Source: a virus
DNA length: 47,317 bases
Virus record (IMG/VR): IMGVR_UViG_3300032893_000084
Span: 1 to 47,317 of that record
Strand: one strand, 5' to 3'
Shown here in pieces: positions 30,800 to 38,801 of the stretch (positions are counted from its first letter, which is position 1; every line of letters begins with the position of its first letter). A program made the position numbers and the translations under genes. A model generated the notes under the pieces. That model worked only from the letters and a program-made list of their open reading frames with translations. It was not told the DNA's origin and did not search any database.

Positions 30800-31216
30800 C
30801 TATGACCTCGACGGGCCTGCGACCGGCGGCGAGGGGAGCTTCGCGGCGGGGGCTGCGGTTCCCTGAGCCTCGGCCTTCGCGGCGGCGGCGGCGTCCAGGG
30901 CGGCGATGCCTGAGCCTGCGGTCACGCTGTCGGCCATGACCTTCGTGACGTTGGCCTTCTCCGAGGCGCTGGCGGCGCCTTTCGGGGAGGCAGGGGCGTC
31001 CAGGGCGGCGGCCTTGCCTTCCTTGATCAGCCCGGCGATGCGCTCGGCGCCGAGGGCCGCGAGGTGCTCGACGTCCTTGACGATCTCCCCCGGGGCGATG
31101 CTGGCAAGGTGCTCGATGGATTGCACCACCTTCTTGGCCTCGTCCAGGGTTACGCGCTCGACGTGGAGGAATCCCTCACCGAGCCATCGGAATGCGCTGG
31201 GAGCTTTGTCTGCCAT
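30800..31216 (-). CDS. Ala/Lys/Glu-rich hypothetical head-tail protein
   Basis: A protein of 138 residues: RVTLDEAKKVVQSIEHLASIAPGEIVKDVEHLAALGAERIAGLI, then an Ala/Pro-rich disordered tail. By place it may be equivalent to lambda gpFI (packaging accessory), but similarity is not visible. Confidence 0.5.
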   Translation of the reverse strand: MADKAPSAFRWLGEGFLHVERVTLDEAKKVVQSIEHLASIAPGEIVKDVEHLAALGAERIAGLIKEGKAAALDAPASPKGAASASEKANVTKVMADSVTAGSGIAALDAAAAAKAEAQGTAAPAAKLPSPPVAGPSRS

Positions 31217-31228
31217 TTCTCACCTCTC

Positions 31229-31381
31229 TCACCTTCGGGGCGGAAGCACTGCCTTGCCTTCGCGCAGGTAGCGTTCCGCCGTGACTGAATCCACGTAGAT
31301 CCGTTCTCCTGGACCGGCGACGGGGCGCCCGTTGTCGTAGAGCACCCCGTCCTTCCAGATCATGGCGATGGTCCCGATCAT
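31229..31381 (-). CDS. 50-residue hypothetical protein after the capsid gene
   Basis: MIGTIAMIWKDGVLYDNGRPVAGPGERIYVDSVTAERYLREGK.... Two ATG choices (31381, 31363). It fills the gap between capsid and head-tail genes. Strand-rich, unknown. Confidence 0.5.
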   Translation of the reverse strand: MIGTIAMIWKDGVLYDNGRPVAGPGERIYVDSVTAERYLREGKAVLPPRR

Positions 31382-31396
31382 CCCGGGATGGCCCTA

Positions 31397-32620
31397 TCAG
31401 CTCGTCCCGGCCATCACGCCGTAGGCGAAGGCATCGACCTGCGTGGGAGCGTAGATCGGGGCGGCCTGCACGCGAACGGTGAGGTTCTTCGCCACGTTCT
31501 CCTCGTAAGCGTCCACGTAGTACATCTGCGGGGGCACCACGTTGGTCGCACCCTCCACGCCCGCGGGAAGAGGCGGCAGCGCCGGGTTGAAGCCGAAGCG
31601 CTCCATCATCTTCGCGGTGTCGATGGAGGTCTGCGGCAGGCGCTCGGGCGGCCCGAAGTAGCGGTCGCAGCGCGCGCCGCTGAAGCCCACGAGCACCGCG
31701 GTGTCGTCGAAGTACTTCGTGCTCACCCCGCTGGTGTTCGCGCTGGCGTAGATCTCGGGGTAGGTGAACACCGTCAGGCTGTAGCCCTTGGGCGTGCGGA
31801 TCTGGCCGAAGGGGATCAGGCCGCCGGCCACCATGCGGTCGAACTTCGCGTCGGGACGGAAGCTCGAGGAAAACTGGATGAAGTCCCAGTAGAAGTGGTG
31901 GGCGAAGGCGGTGTAGACGCTGGAGTTTCCGAGGAACTGGCTCATGGCCGTTCCTCCGAACACCGCGAAGTCCGGCGCGTTCTTGCAGTAGAAGCGCACC
32001 AGGTCGTTCATCGCGTCCAGGTCCGTGAGCGGGACGCCCGAGGCGTTGGCCCACTGGTGGGTGGGCGTGTAGGCCAGGGCGGAGCTCCGCTTGAAGTCGT
32101 AGATATCGCTCGTGGTGTCCGACAGGGACTTCGCGCACTGCTTGCCCGTGGTGATCGACTGCACCGCCAGCTTTTCCTGGAGGCGGATGTGGCGCTGCAC
32201 GGCGATCTTGTAGATCTTCTGCGCCAGGCGCTGCGCCCGCACCTCCCGGGTCCAGTTCTCGTACGGGCCCTCGTCGGGGATGATGCGGTTGTTGATCTGG
32301 TCGCCGGTGATCGTGCCGCTTTCCTCGGTGAGCGGGTACTTGCGGCTGAACGCCGTGCCCTGGCCCACGAGGATGTCGGCGTGCGTGGTGCCGCCGAACT
32401 TCGCGTTGACTCCGCGCGGGATCAGCGCGGCGAAGGTCTCGTCGCTGCGCTCAATCTCGATGTCCAGATCGTTGGCGTTGGGGCTGAAGATGGTGAAGGC
32501 ACCGTTGGCGGGGTTGCCGAACATCGCCTGGAAGGCGGTCGGAAGGTGCATGGTGTCGATTTCCCGAAAGCCCGTTGCCAGGAATCGGGAAAGCGGATCG
32601 AAGACAATCGGTGAAGCCAT
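31397..32620 (-). CDS. Major capsid protein (lambda gpE-like)
   Basis: A protein of 407 residues with gpE-family features: N-terminal VFDPLSRFLATGFREIDTM, LIPRGVNAKFGGTTHADILV, RLAQKIYKIAVQRHIRLQEKLAVQSITTGK (the E-loop/long helix), and later FGPPERLPQ. It follows the decoration protein. AGGAG precedes the ATG. It builds the shell on the scaffold-protease complex. Confidence 0.85.
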   Translation of the reverse strand: MASPIVFDPLSRFLATGFREIDTMHLPTAFQAMFGNPANGAFTIFSPNANDLDIEIERSDETFAALIPRGVNAKFGGTTHADILVGQGTAFSRKYPLTEESGTITGDQINNRIIPDEGPYENWTREVRAQRLAQKIYKIAVQRHIRLQEKLAVQSITTGKQCAKSLSDTTSDIYDFKRSSALAYTPTHQWANASGVPLTDLDAMNDLVRFYCKNAPDFAVFGGTAMSQFLGNSSVYTAFAHHFYWDFIQFSSSFRPDAKFDRMVAGGLIPFGQIRTPKGYSLTVFTYPEIYASANTSGVSTKYFDDTAVLVGFSGARCDRYFGPPERLPQTSIDTAKMMERFGFNPALPPLPAGVEGATNVVPPQMYYVDAYEENVAKNLTVRVQAAPIYAPTQVDAFAYGVMAGTS

Positions 32621-32635
32621 CTTGCGTTTTCTCCT

Positions 32636-33133
32636 CTACGCCGTCTTGCTGGCCGCGTACGCCGTCTTGGTGTAGATCCCCAGCATCTTGAGCAGGGCCT
32701 TGCAGGTGAGCACGATGTACGGGGTGGCCGTGCCCGAGCCCGCCGCGTTGCCCGTGAACGCCGTGGTCAGCGCCAGTGCCGAGGAGCCGCCTGCCACGTA
32801 GGCGTCGAAAACGAGCTGGCCGCCGTCGATCTCTACCGCCGTGCCGATGAGGATCTGAACGCCGGTCACGTCCCCTGCGATCACCGAGGCGCCCGAGACC
32901 CCGCCGTCGTTCATGAGGATGCCCGCGGGGATGGCGCTGCCATCGGTATTGGTGACGCTGGACCACGGCACCCACTTCTCGCTTGCGGCGACCTGCGCCA
33001 TGACGGTGTACTGGGCGATGTCATGACCTGCCACGCGGGAGGCATCCCGGAGGATCGTCTCGTTCTCGTAAACGAGCGCCGTTCCGCCCAGGATGAAGGG
33101 GTAGGTCTTGTTGGTCTGTGATGCCTGCAGCAT
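32636..33133 (-). CDS. Head decoration protein (gpD-like)
   Basis: A protein of 165 residues; TNTDGSAIPAGILMNDGGVSGASVIAGDVTGVQILIGTAVEIDGGQLVFD is the typical gpD/HDPD pattern of strands with Gly/Asp turns. The first 40 residues are an N-terminal extension. It should stabilise the expanded capsid. Confidence 0.75.
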   Translation of the reverse strand: MLQASQTNKTYPFILGGTALVYENETILRDASRVAGHDIAQYTVMAQVAASEKWVPWSSVTNTDGSAIPAGILMNDGGVSGASVIAGDVTGVQILIGTAVEIDGGQLVFDAYVAGGSSALALTTAFTGNAAGSGTATPYIVLTCKALLKMLGIYTKTAYAASKTA

Positions 33134-33145
33134 TGGTCTCTCTCC

Positions 33146-33727
33146 TTATGGCCCGTTGGGGTTGATGGGCTGCTCCCATCCGAAAGTGCTGACTGATGCC
33201 ACCAGCGCGATGGCTCCGTTGGAGACGTAGGGGAAGAAGGCGACACCGGGGGGGACGACGATCTTGCCCCAGACGAGGTCCTGGGTGTCGAAGAGCATCC
33301 CCGCGGCGAGGTTGCCTCCAGAGGAGAAGCCGTTGGGGGCCATGTAGGCCGGGCCCGTGGTCATGGTCAGGGTGGTGTGCGCGAAGTTCATCCGTGATGC
33401 CACACCTGCCCCGGGCATGGCGTTGATCGGGGTGACACCGCCGAAGGTGATGATGGGCTGGCCCGTTCCGTACTGCGCCCCTGCCGCCAGGAGGTAGCCG
33501 TAAGCGATGTGCGCGGCGATCACCGTTCCTGATACCACCCCGTAGTTGATCTGGATGATGTGCAGCATCCGGTTGGAGTCGCTGGGGTTCCAGATGACGG
33601 GGAGGTTGTTGGTCGTGACTGCCTTGCCGGTGACGCCTGCCGCTGGGGTGTTGTACCAGAAGCACTGGCCTGCCGAGACGGCATCGGTGACGCCTGCGGG
33701 AACTCCCGCGCCTACCGTGTACTCCAT
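33146..33727 (-). CDS. Duplicated virion-type protein, copy B
   Basis: A protein of 193 residues, of the same length as its upstream neighbour and clearly homologous (MEYTVGAG, GQCFWY, IWNPSDSNR, GAGVAS, WGKI, PPGVA, FGWE all shared). Strand-rich with Gly/Ala turns, like capsid surface or fibre-head proteins. It directly precedes the decoration protein. Confidence 0.65.
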   Translation of the reverse strand: MEYTVGAGVPAGVTDAVSAGQCFWYNTPAAGVTGKAVTTNNLPVIWNPSDSNRMLHIIQINYGVVSGTVIAAHIAYGYLLAAGAQYGTGQPIITFGGVTPINAMPGAGVASRMNFAHTTLTMTTGPAYMAPNGFSSGGNLAAGMLFDTQDLVWGKIVVPPGVAFFPYVSNGAIALVASVSTFGWEQPINPNGP

Positions 33728-33728
33728 C

Positions 33729-34310
33729 TCAGCCGCCCCCCGAGGTGATGGGCTCTTCCCAGCCGAACACGGCCACCGAGGCGGTCATGGTGAGCGTGCC
33801 GCCAGAAACCGCGGGGAAGTAGGCGACGCCCGGCGGGATGACGATCTTTCCCCAGGTCCAGTCCATGAGCGGGAACAGCGGGCCGTTTCCGATCGCCCCG
33901 CCTGCGGAGAGCCCGTAGGTCCCCTGGTAGGTTGGGCCGACCGTGAGCGAGCACGTCGCCGGTGCGAAGCGCATCTTTGATGCGACGCCCGCCCCGATGA
34001 GGGCGTTGACAGGGCTGCCTGCCGTGTAGGACACGACCGGTTGCGCGGTCCCGATCTGGGCACCGACGCCGAGCTGGATGCCCCAGCCGATGTGCTGGGC
34101 GGCCACCGCTCCCGAAACGTAGCCGAAATTGACCTGGATGACGTGGAGCCTGCGATTGGAATCCGACGGGTTCCAGATCATCGGGGCGCTGGAGGTGCCC
34201 ACCACCGCGAGGGCCACTCCCGAGGCGGCGGTCGAGTACCAGAAGCACTGGCCGTTGAGAATGGCATCCTGGACGGGCGACGGGAGGCCTGCGCCTACCG
34301 TGTACTCCAT
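33729..34310 (-). CDS. Duplicated virion-type protein, copy A
   Basis: A protein of 193 residues paralogous to the next gene (IWNPSDSNRRLHVIQVNFG versus IWNPSDSNRMLHIIQINYG). The two are adjacent with a 1-nt gap. Probably a tandem duplication with divergence, so perhaps a hetero-oligomeric surface protein. Confidence 0.65.
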   Translation of the reverse strand: MEYTVGAGLPSPVQDAILNGQCFWYSTAASGVALAVVGTSSAPMIWNPSDSNRRLHVIQVNFGYVSGAVAAQHIGWGIQLGVGAQIGTAQPVVSYTAGSPVNALIGAGVASKMRFAPATCSLTVGPTYQGTYGLSAGGAIGNGPLFPLMDWTWGKIVIPPGVAYFPAVSGGTLTMTASVAVFGWEEPITSGGG

Positions 34311-34311
34311 G

Positions 34312-34818
34312 CTACAGCCCCCTCACGCCGCCAGAGGCGTGCCCGCCCTTGGCCGCTTCCTGCAGGGCGATCTCGCCCTTGAGGGCTTCCACGGGGTCGG
34401 TGTGCGCGGCCAGCGCCGCTGCCTCGATGGCCGCCACGTCGATCTTCAGGGCCGCGGCCTTGGCGATGAGCTCGGCGTTGGCCTCCAGCTTCAGCGGGGC
34501 GGTTTCGCCGGCGTCCTCGGTTTCCTTCTGGGCGGCGGTGAGCTTGCGCTGCTCCTTGCCCATGTCCACGAGGCGGACGAACGCGCGAAGGGCCGCCGGT
34601 TCCTCGGTGCCTGCCATGACGTCGATGGCGAGCTTGGCGATCTGCTTGACCTCGCTCTCGACGTAGCCGTCCTTGCTCACCTCCAGGGCGAGGAAGGGCT
34701 TGGCCGCGTCGATGCGCGCCTGCATGGCCTTCGCCCCTTCGTCGTGGGCGGCTTTCAGCGCCGCGTTGTACTCGGCGAGGGCTGCGGCGTCGGAGGCCAG
34801 AAGTTCCTTCAGGGTCAT
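34312..34818 (-). CDS. Candidate scaffold protein from an internal start (Nu3-like)
   Basis: In the same frame as the protease gene, ATG at 34818 is preceded by GGGAGGAACACC, a strong internal Shine-Dalgarno. The product is 168 residues, helical and rich in Ala, Lys and Glu (KELLASDAAALAEYNAALKAAHDEG..., EMESK-like repeats). This is the layout of lambda C/Nu3. Confidence 0.65.
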   Translation of the reverse strand: MTLKELLASDAAALAEYNAALKAAHDEGAKAMQARIDAAKPFLALEVSKDGYVESEVKQIAKLAIDVMAGTEEPAALRAFVRLVDMGKEQRKLTAAQKETEDAGETAPLKLEANAELIAKAAALKIDVAAIEAAALAAHTDPVEALKGEIALQEAAKGGHASGGVRGL

Positions 34819-35709
34819 GGTGTTCCTCCCATGGGATTCATGCTGCGCGACAAGCGCGCCGGTCGTTTCTGAGGTTCGGCGGGACAAAGAGTCGGGCGCC
34901 GCAGGAGATTCGGCTTTCATGGACATTCGAACGTCGTCGATCATGCGGACGCGGAGGGCCTCGGCGGAGATGAGAACGGCGCCCGACCCGTAGTTCTCGG
35001 CTACGTATTCGGCGGTGACGCCCCGGCCTTCGGCCACGCGGGCCAGGAAGACGCCTTCCATGGCGTCGGCGCGCGCCTGCAGGTTCTCGCGGCCGGCCTT
35101 GGTCGCGGGGTCATCGACCTTCGCGGGGGCGTTCTTGCTCACGATCTGCACGCGCTTGATGCCGGCCTGTTTCTGCCAGTCGCTATCGTCGATGGCAACG
35201 ATCTTCACGCCGATACTGCCCTGCTCGCAGGCAGGGGACATGGCGACGATCTTCGTGCAGGCGCTGGCCAGCCAGTAGGCGGCCGATGCCATGAGGCCGT
35301 GGTTTTCGGCGGTGCAGGGCTTTTTCTCCGCCAGCGCGGCGATCGCCTGCCAGCACTGGTCCACGCCCTGAACATCCCCGCCGGGGGAGTTGATGGCGAA
35401 GGCCACGCTGGTGCAGGCGCTTGCCGCGGCGCGGTCGCAGGCGGCCATGATGGTGCGATAGCTGGAACCGGAGAGTCCGAACAGACGGGCCAGAGGTGAG
35501 GGGCCGTTGATGGAAAGCGGTCCGTCGATGCGGATGCGCGCCTCCCCGTCGTCCTCCTCGTAGATGTCGTCTACGGGGTCCTCATCATCGCCATCCTCCG
35601 CGAACATGGAGGCGGCAAGACGGATCTCGGCCTCGCTCGCGTTTTCGAGTTTCTCCAGGTAGGAGATCAGTGAGGTGGGCTCCATGGCGAACAGCTTCAA
35701 GCTGCTCAT
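34312..35709 (-). CDS. Head maturation protease with C-terminal scaffold (S49/lambda gpC-like)
   Basis: A protein of 465 residues. The N-terminal half has S49 features: FAINSPGGDVQG, HGLMASAAYWLAS (nucleophile Ser142), ACEQGSIGVKIV. The C-terminal ~168 residues are helical scaffold. It cleaves itself and the scaffold during capsid maturation. The ATG at 35709 lies nine bases after a TAGTTT -10 box inside an operator-bearing promoter, so it begins a new transcript. Confidence 0.8.
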   Translation of the reverse strand: MSSLKLFAMEPTSLISYLEKLENASEAEIRLAASMFAEDGDDEDPVDDIYEEDDGEARIRIDGPLSINGPSPLARLFGLSGSSYRTIMAACDRAAASACTSVAFAINSPGGDVQGVDQCWQAIAALAEKKPCTAENHGLMASAAYWLASACTKIVAMSPACEQGSIGVKIVAIDDSDWQKQAGIKRVQIVSKNAPAKVDDPATKAGRENLQARADAMEGVFLARVAEGRGVTAEYVAENYGSGAVLISAEALRVRMIDDVRMSMKAESPAAPDSLSRRTSETTGALVAQHESHGRNTMTLKELLASDAAALAEYNAALKAAHDEGAKAMQARIDAAKPFLALEVSKDGYVESEVKQIAKLAIDVMAGTEEPAALRAFVRLVDMGKEQRKLTAAQKETEDAGETAPLKLEANAELIAKAAALKIDVAAIEAAALAAHTDPVEALKGEIALQEAAKGGHASGGVRGL

Positions 35710-35718
35710 GATGAGAGG

Positions 35719-35748
35719 AAACTACAGGGTGCACGGGGTAGTCTGCAA
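35719..35748 (-). promoter_or_regulatory. Near-leaderless promoter of the protease/capsid operon
   Basis: Minus strand: TAGTTT at plus 35724-35719, with TTGCAG 18 bp upstream (35748-35743), and 9 nt from -10 to the ATG. The operator sits in the spacer and overlaps the -10, as at 13565. Confidence 0.5.
35721..35742. promoter_or_regulatory. Operator copy 3 (GTGCAC-centred palindrome)
   Basis: ACTACAGG-GTGCAC-GGGGTAGT, with perfect outer arms ACTAC/GTAGT. It lies between the small XRE gene and the protease gene and overlaps the promoter of the head operon. Confidence 0.65.
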
Positions 35749-35782
35749 GTACGGAGTTACTCCGTACTCCGATCACTCCGTA
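35748..35782. promoter_or_regulatory. Second, different dyad with an extra half-site
   Basis: AGTACGGAGT-T-ACTCCGTACT (35748-35768) is a perfect 10-bp inverted repeat with a 1-nt centre; a third ACTCCGTA half-site follows at 35775-35782. The one-base loop and absent T-run argue against a terminator. It lies just downstream of the local XRE gene and may be that protein's own operator. Confidence 0.55.
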
Positions 35783-35946
35783 GGGCGGAGGGTTTCGATC
35801 TTCTCTTCGATGTCGCGGCGCGGCCGGCCACGGCCCTGCTCCCAGAACTCCACGGTGCGCGCTGCCACTCCGATGGTCTGCGCAAACTGCTCGCGCGACA
35901 TCGCCAGGCGCCGCTTTCGAAGCTCCCGGATTTCATCGGCGGTCAT
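35773..35946 (-). CDS. Second XRE-family helix-turn-helix regulator
   Basis: A protein of 57 residues: RKRRLAMSREQFAQTIGVAARTVEFWEQGRGRPRR, a typical HTH in which SREQFAQTIGV packs against the recognition helix AARTVEFWEQG. ATGA overlap with the gene upstream. It sits immediately upstream of the protease promoter and its two dyads, so it is a strong candidate late-gene regulator. Confidence 0.75.
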   Translation of the reverse strand: MTADEIRELRKRRLAMSREQFAQTIGVAARTVEFWEQGRGRPRRDIEEKIETLRPTE

Positions 35947-36524
35947 CGGCGGATCCTCATGGTGGCGCGCGCCACGGCAAGCGGGTCCACCCGGGCGAAG
36001 GCAGGTGAGTCCACCTGGGCGTCGTTGGATTCCTCGGGCTTGGAGGGATCGGCGATCACGCGCGGGTCGCGGTAGGGTTCGCGGGCGGAGCGCTCCTCGG
36101 TGATGGCGTGGCCGTGGGCTTCCTCGTAGTTGGCCTGCCAGTCGCCTGCCATTTCCACGTCCTCGGGGGCCTCGTGGTGCTCCCCGATGATGAGGGAATC
36201 CCACTGGCTTTCATCGTTGTTGGCCTCCAGGTACTCGCAATCAGGCGGGATCCCGGGATAGGCACCGTGGTTTCCGCCGCCATCGAAGTTGTTGTCGATG
36301 TTGGCTCGGTACCAGCCGCCGTCGATGTAGTAGAAGTGCTTGGTCACCCCCCGGCAGGTGAAGTCGTGGGACTTCCACCTTGGGGGCTGCCAGAAGCCGC
36401 GCTCGTCCTTGAACGGCTCCTCGTAGGCCACGCACTGCGCCGGAAGGCCCGCAGCGTCCAGCGCCTCCTGCCAGCGTGCGGCCTCGTCGGGGTCATGGAA
36501 GAGGATCAGGCGCCGCTCGCTCAT
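35943..36524 (-). CDS. Hypothetical protein upstream of the XRE gene
   Basis: A protein of 193 residues. Starts MSERRLILFHDPDEAARWQEALDAAG; the middle is rich in Trp, Tyr and Asp (KHFYYIDGGWYRANIDNNFDGGGNHGAYPG). No known domain. ATGA overlap at both ends. Confidence 0.55.
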   Translation of the reverse strand: MSERRLILFHDPDEAARWQEALDAAGLPAQCVAYEEPFKDERGFWQPPRWKSHDFTCRGVTKHFYYIDGGWYRANIDNNFDGGGNHGAYPGIPPDCEYLEANNDESQWDSLIIGEHHEAPEDVEMAGDWQANYEEAHGHAITEERSAREPYRDPRVIADPSKPEESNDAQVDSPAFARVDPLAVARATMRIRR

Positions 36525-36823
36525 ACGCCTGCGACCACGCCGAGGGAGAGCACGGTGAAGCTCTGCGCGGCTGCGCTCACCTTCTTACCGTCGCTTTGGA
36601 CCACCCAGGGGAATACCGCCCAGACGCCGGCGGTGTCGTTTGTGGCGTTGGGAAGGTCGGCATACATCACGCCGTTGGGCTCATCGGTGACGGTTGCCGT
36701 GAGGTAGGCAGGCGTGCCAGAGCCCGGCTTTAGGTAGCCGATCTGCTTGGTGGTCGCCCCGGTGATGTCCACCCCGAGAGTGACCGTGATTCGGATGTCG
36801 GTTCCCACCACCGCGTAGGTCAC
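36521..36823 (-). CDS. Small beta-sandwich-like virion protein
   Basis: A protein of 100 residues: DIRITVTLGVDITGATTKQIGYLKPGSGTPAYLTATVTDEPNGVMYADL. The pattern resembles baseplate upper-protein (BppU-like) or fibre adaptor domains. ATGA overlap with the repeat protein upstream. Confidence 0.5.
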   Translation of the reverse strand: MTYAVVGTDIRITVTLGVDITGATTKQIGYLKPGSGTPAYLTATVTDEPNGVMYADLPNATNDTAGVWAVFPWVVQSDGKKVSAAAQSFTVLSLGVVAGV

Positions 36824-37854
36824 AGGGCCACCTCCTTGACGGGTGTGAAAGAGAACGCCAGCGCCCGAACGGGAGAGAACGAGGCGGAGACGTTGGGCTC
36901 GAAGGACAGGGAGAGCGCGGGAACTGCCCCGAAGGAAGCGGATACCCCGAGGGTGGGCTGAAACGAAAGGGCCACGCGGTAGCCGGGGACAGTGGGAGCC
37001 GACCCGCCGGAGTACAGGAGATCGGCCTCCTCGGAGGTGAGGACGAGGGAGCCGGGGGCGCAGGCGATGAAAAGCCCTCGAGAAAGTTCGGCCGACTGCG
37101 GAGAAAGGGAAAGGGAACCGGCCTGCGCGGAAAGCATATAGGACCCCGCGGTGGTCTTGCTCAGGGTGGCCGACTGTGCGGAGAGCGCAAGGGACCCGGC
37201 GGCGGTGGTCATGCTGCGGGAGCGCGTAAAGGTAGCGGATTCCCCGGTGAGGGAAAGCACACCCGATGCGGCAGCGAGTCCACGCGCTATGGTGAACGCC
37301 GCAGACTGTGCCGAGAGGGAAAGGGTACGCGAGGCAGCGGTGAGCGCGCGGCTCACTGTCATGCCGGCGGTTTTCGCCGACAGGGAAAGCGAGGAGCTTG
37401 CCGCTGCCATGGCGCGCCCGATCTTCAGGGACGCCGACTCGCCAGTGAGGGATAGCGATCCGGCGGAGGCGGCCAGCCCGCGCGCGCGGGTAATCGTGGC
37501 CGATTCAGCGGCGAGGGAGAGCGTGGTCGGGGCGGCGGTGAGCGCGTAGTGCGCGGCTCCCGGGGTGTAGGCGAGGGTAGCAGATTCTGCCGTAAGCGTG
37601 AGATTCGTTTTCGCGGCGGCCAGGGCACGCCCGATGGTGAGGGAGGCGGTCTCTGCCGTGAGCGCGAGGCTGGTTTTCGCCGCGGTGAGCACCCGGCCCC
37701 GGGTGATCGTGGCCGATTGCGCCGAAAGCGTAAGGGTGGTCGATGCCGCTGTGAGGGTATAGGCCGTCCCGCCGCTATCGGATTGCGTCGGATCGCGGAG
37801 GATGATGTTGTTCGGAGTCGCCGATCCCTGGCGAAGGTAGATGAGCAGGCTCAT
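36820..37854 (-). CDS. 22-residue-repeat surface/fibre protein
   Basis: A protein of 344 residues. From about residue 31 it consists of roughly eleven tandem 22-residue units of the type LTAAKTSLALTAETASLTIG, each with alternating Leu/Thr/Ser and a conserved L-T-A-E-S/T-A core, followed by three copies of a shorter LSF-P-x3-VSASF-like unit. Such a repeat would make a beta-solenoid or long sheet and is typical of virion fibres. The DNA repeats invite copy-number change. Confidence 0.65.
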   Translation of the reverse strand: MSLLIYLRQGSATPNNIILRDPTQSDSGGTAYTLTAASTTLTLSAQSATITRGRVLTAAKTSLALTAETASLTIGRALAAAKTNLTLTAESATLAYTPGAAHYALTAAPTTLSLAAESATITRARGLAASAGSLSLTGESASLKIGRAMAAASSSLSLSAKTAGMTVSRALTAASRTLSLSAQSAAFTIARGLAAASGVLSLTGESATFTRSRSMTTAAGSLALSAQSATLSKTTAGSYMLSAQAGSLSLSPQSAELSRGLFIACAPGSLVLTSEEADLLYSGGSAPTVPGYRVALSFQPTLGVSASFGAVPALSLSFEPNVSASFSPVRALAFSFTPVKEVAL

Positions 37855-38195
37855 GCCGGCACCAGGGTGTTCACCGTCGTCCCCGCTTTGTCAGGAGAAC
37901 CGGGAAGATAGGCGACGCAATAGAAAGGACCGGCGTTCGGGCCGATCAGGAATGTGAAGTTTCCTGAGGCATCGCTCTGGACCATTGCGGCTTCCACATC
38001 GTTGGAGGTGTAGAACAAGTGAACCTGACAGTTGCCGAGTGCCGACCCCGTTCCGTCCACAGTCTGACCCGAAAGCGCCCAGATGTGCGTATCCCGCATG
38101 AGCGGAGAGAGGCGCGTTCCTTTGAGGTCGAGCTTCGCCATCCCGTGGATCATAAGGGGCGAACGACCACTCGGGAACTGCGCCATGCTGGGCAT
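37851..38195 (-). CDS. Carboxypeptidase-regulatory/Ig-like small virion protein
   Basis: A protein of 114 residues with IWALSGQTVDGTGSALGNCQVHLFYTSNDVEAAMVQSDASGNFTFLIGPNAGPFYCVAYLPGSPD, the strand-turn pattern of carboxypeptidase-regulatory-like domains. It overlaps the upstream stop by one base (TAATG-type) and the downstream start by ATGA. Confidence 0.55.
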   Translation of the reverse strand: MPSMAQFPSGRSPLMIHGMAKLDLKGTRLSPLMRDTHIWALSGQTVDGTGSALGNCQVHLFYTSNDVEAAMVQSDASGNFTFLIGPNAGPFYCVAYLPGSPDKAGTTVNTLVPA

Positions 38196-38761
38196 TATGT
38201 GAGGTCCTCAACGTAGTACTCGAACACCTGTAGACCCGTGGTTGACTCAGACGCAGAAAGCCCCACCCAGAAGTCGAGGATATTCGAGATGGTAGAGTCA
38301 AAGCCTGTGCCGACTGCCGGGGTCGTGTTCGGGCACATGATGGTTCCCACACCTGCGGTCGGATCGGCCACTGCTCCCGAGATGACGAACATGATCCCCT
38401 GCAGGACGCCCTGCCCGAGGAACTTTGCGGCCGTTCCGCTTCCGACCGAGTCAACGCGAAGGTCAACGACGAGCTTTGCAGGGATGAGTGTGTGTGCCGT
38501 GGTTGTGGTGGTGATGGCACCGGATGTCCAGACGACAATGCTCCCCATCATCACCTGAAAGGTGAACGTGCGCTGGGAGGTCACGACGTTGGAAATACCC
38601 ATGACGGAAGTCACGCGAAGCTGTTTTCCCGGGTAGAGGTAGTTCGGGGGAAGCGTGACGAGCGCCTGCGGGTTGATGACACTCTTCGCCGTGGTATAGG
38701 TGTTAAGGGATGTCCCTGCGGCGATCTGGTTGGCAATGACCTGTGACCAGGTTTGAATCAT
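38195..38761 (-). CDS. Putative virion structural protein
   Basis: A protein of 188 residues, strand-rich, with long Thr runs (TTTTTAHTL) and VEDLT at the end. It has no known motif; its place among lysis-side virion genes and its composition suggest a head- or fibre-surface protein. Confidence 0.5.
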   Translation of the reverse strand: MIQTWSQVIANQIAAGTSLNTYTTAKSVINPQALVTLPPNYLYPGKQLRVTSVMGISNVVTSQRTFTFQVMMGSIVVWTSGAITTTTTAHTLIPAKLVVDLRVDSVGSGTAAKFLGQGVLQGIMFVISGAVADPTAGVGTIMCPNTTPAVGTGFDSTISNILDFWVGLSASESTTGLQVFEYYVEDLT

Positions 38762-38801
38762 CGTCCTATCTCCTTAGTTTTATGTCTGCCATAGCTCACT
38801 C

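Noticed and set aside
31388-32614. 408-residue plus-strand open frame
   Set aside because: It is the antisense of the major capsid gene, caused by high GC; no start signal or protein-like motif.
36820-37854. Repeats considered as a CRISPR array
   Set aside because: The 66-bp repeats are coding, contiguous and have no spacers.
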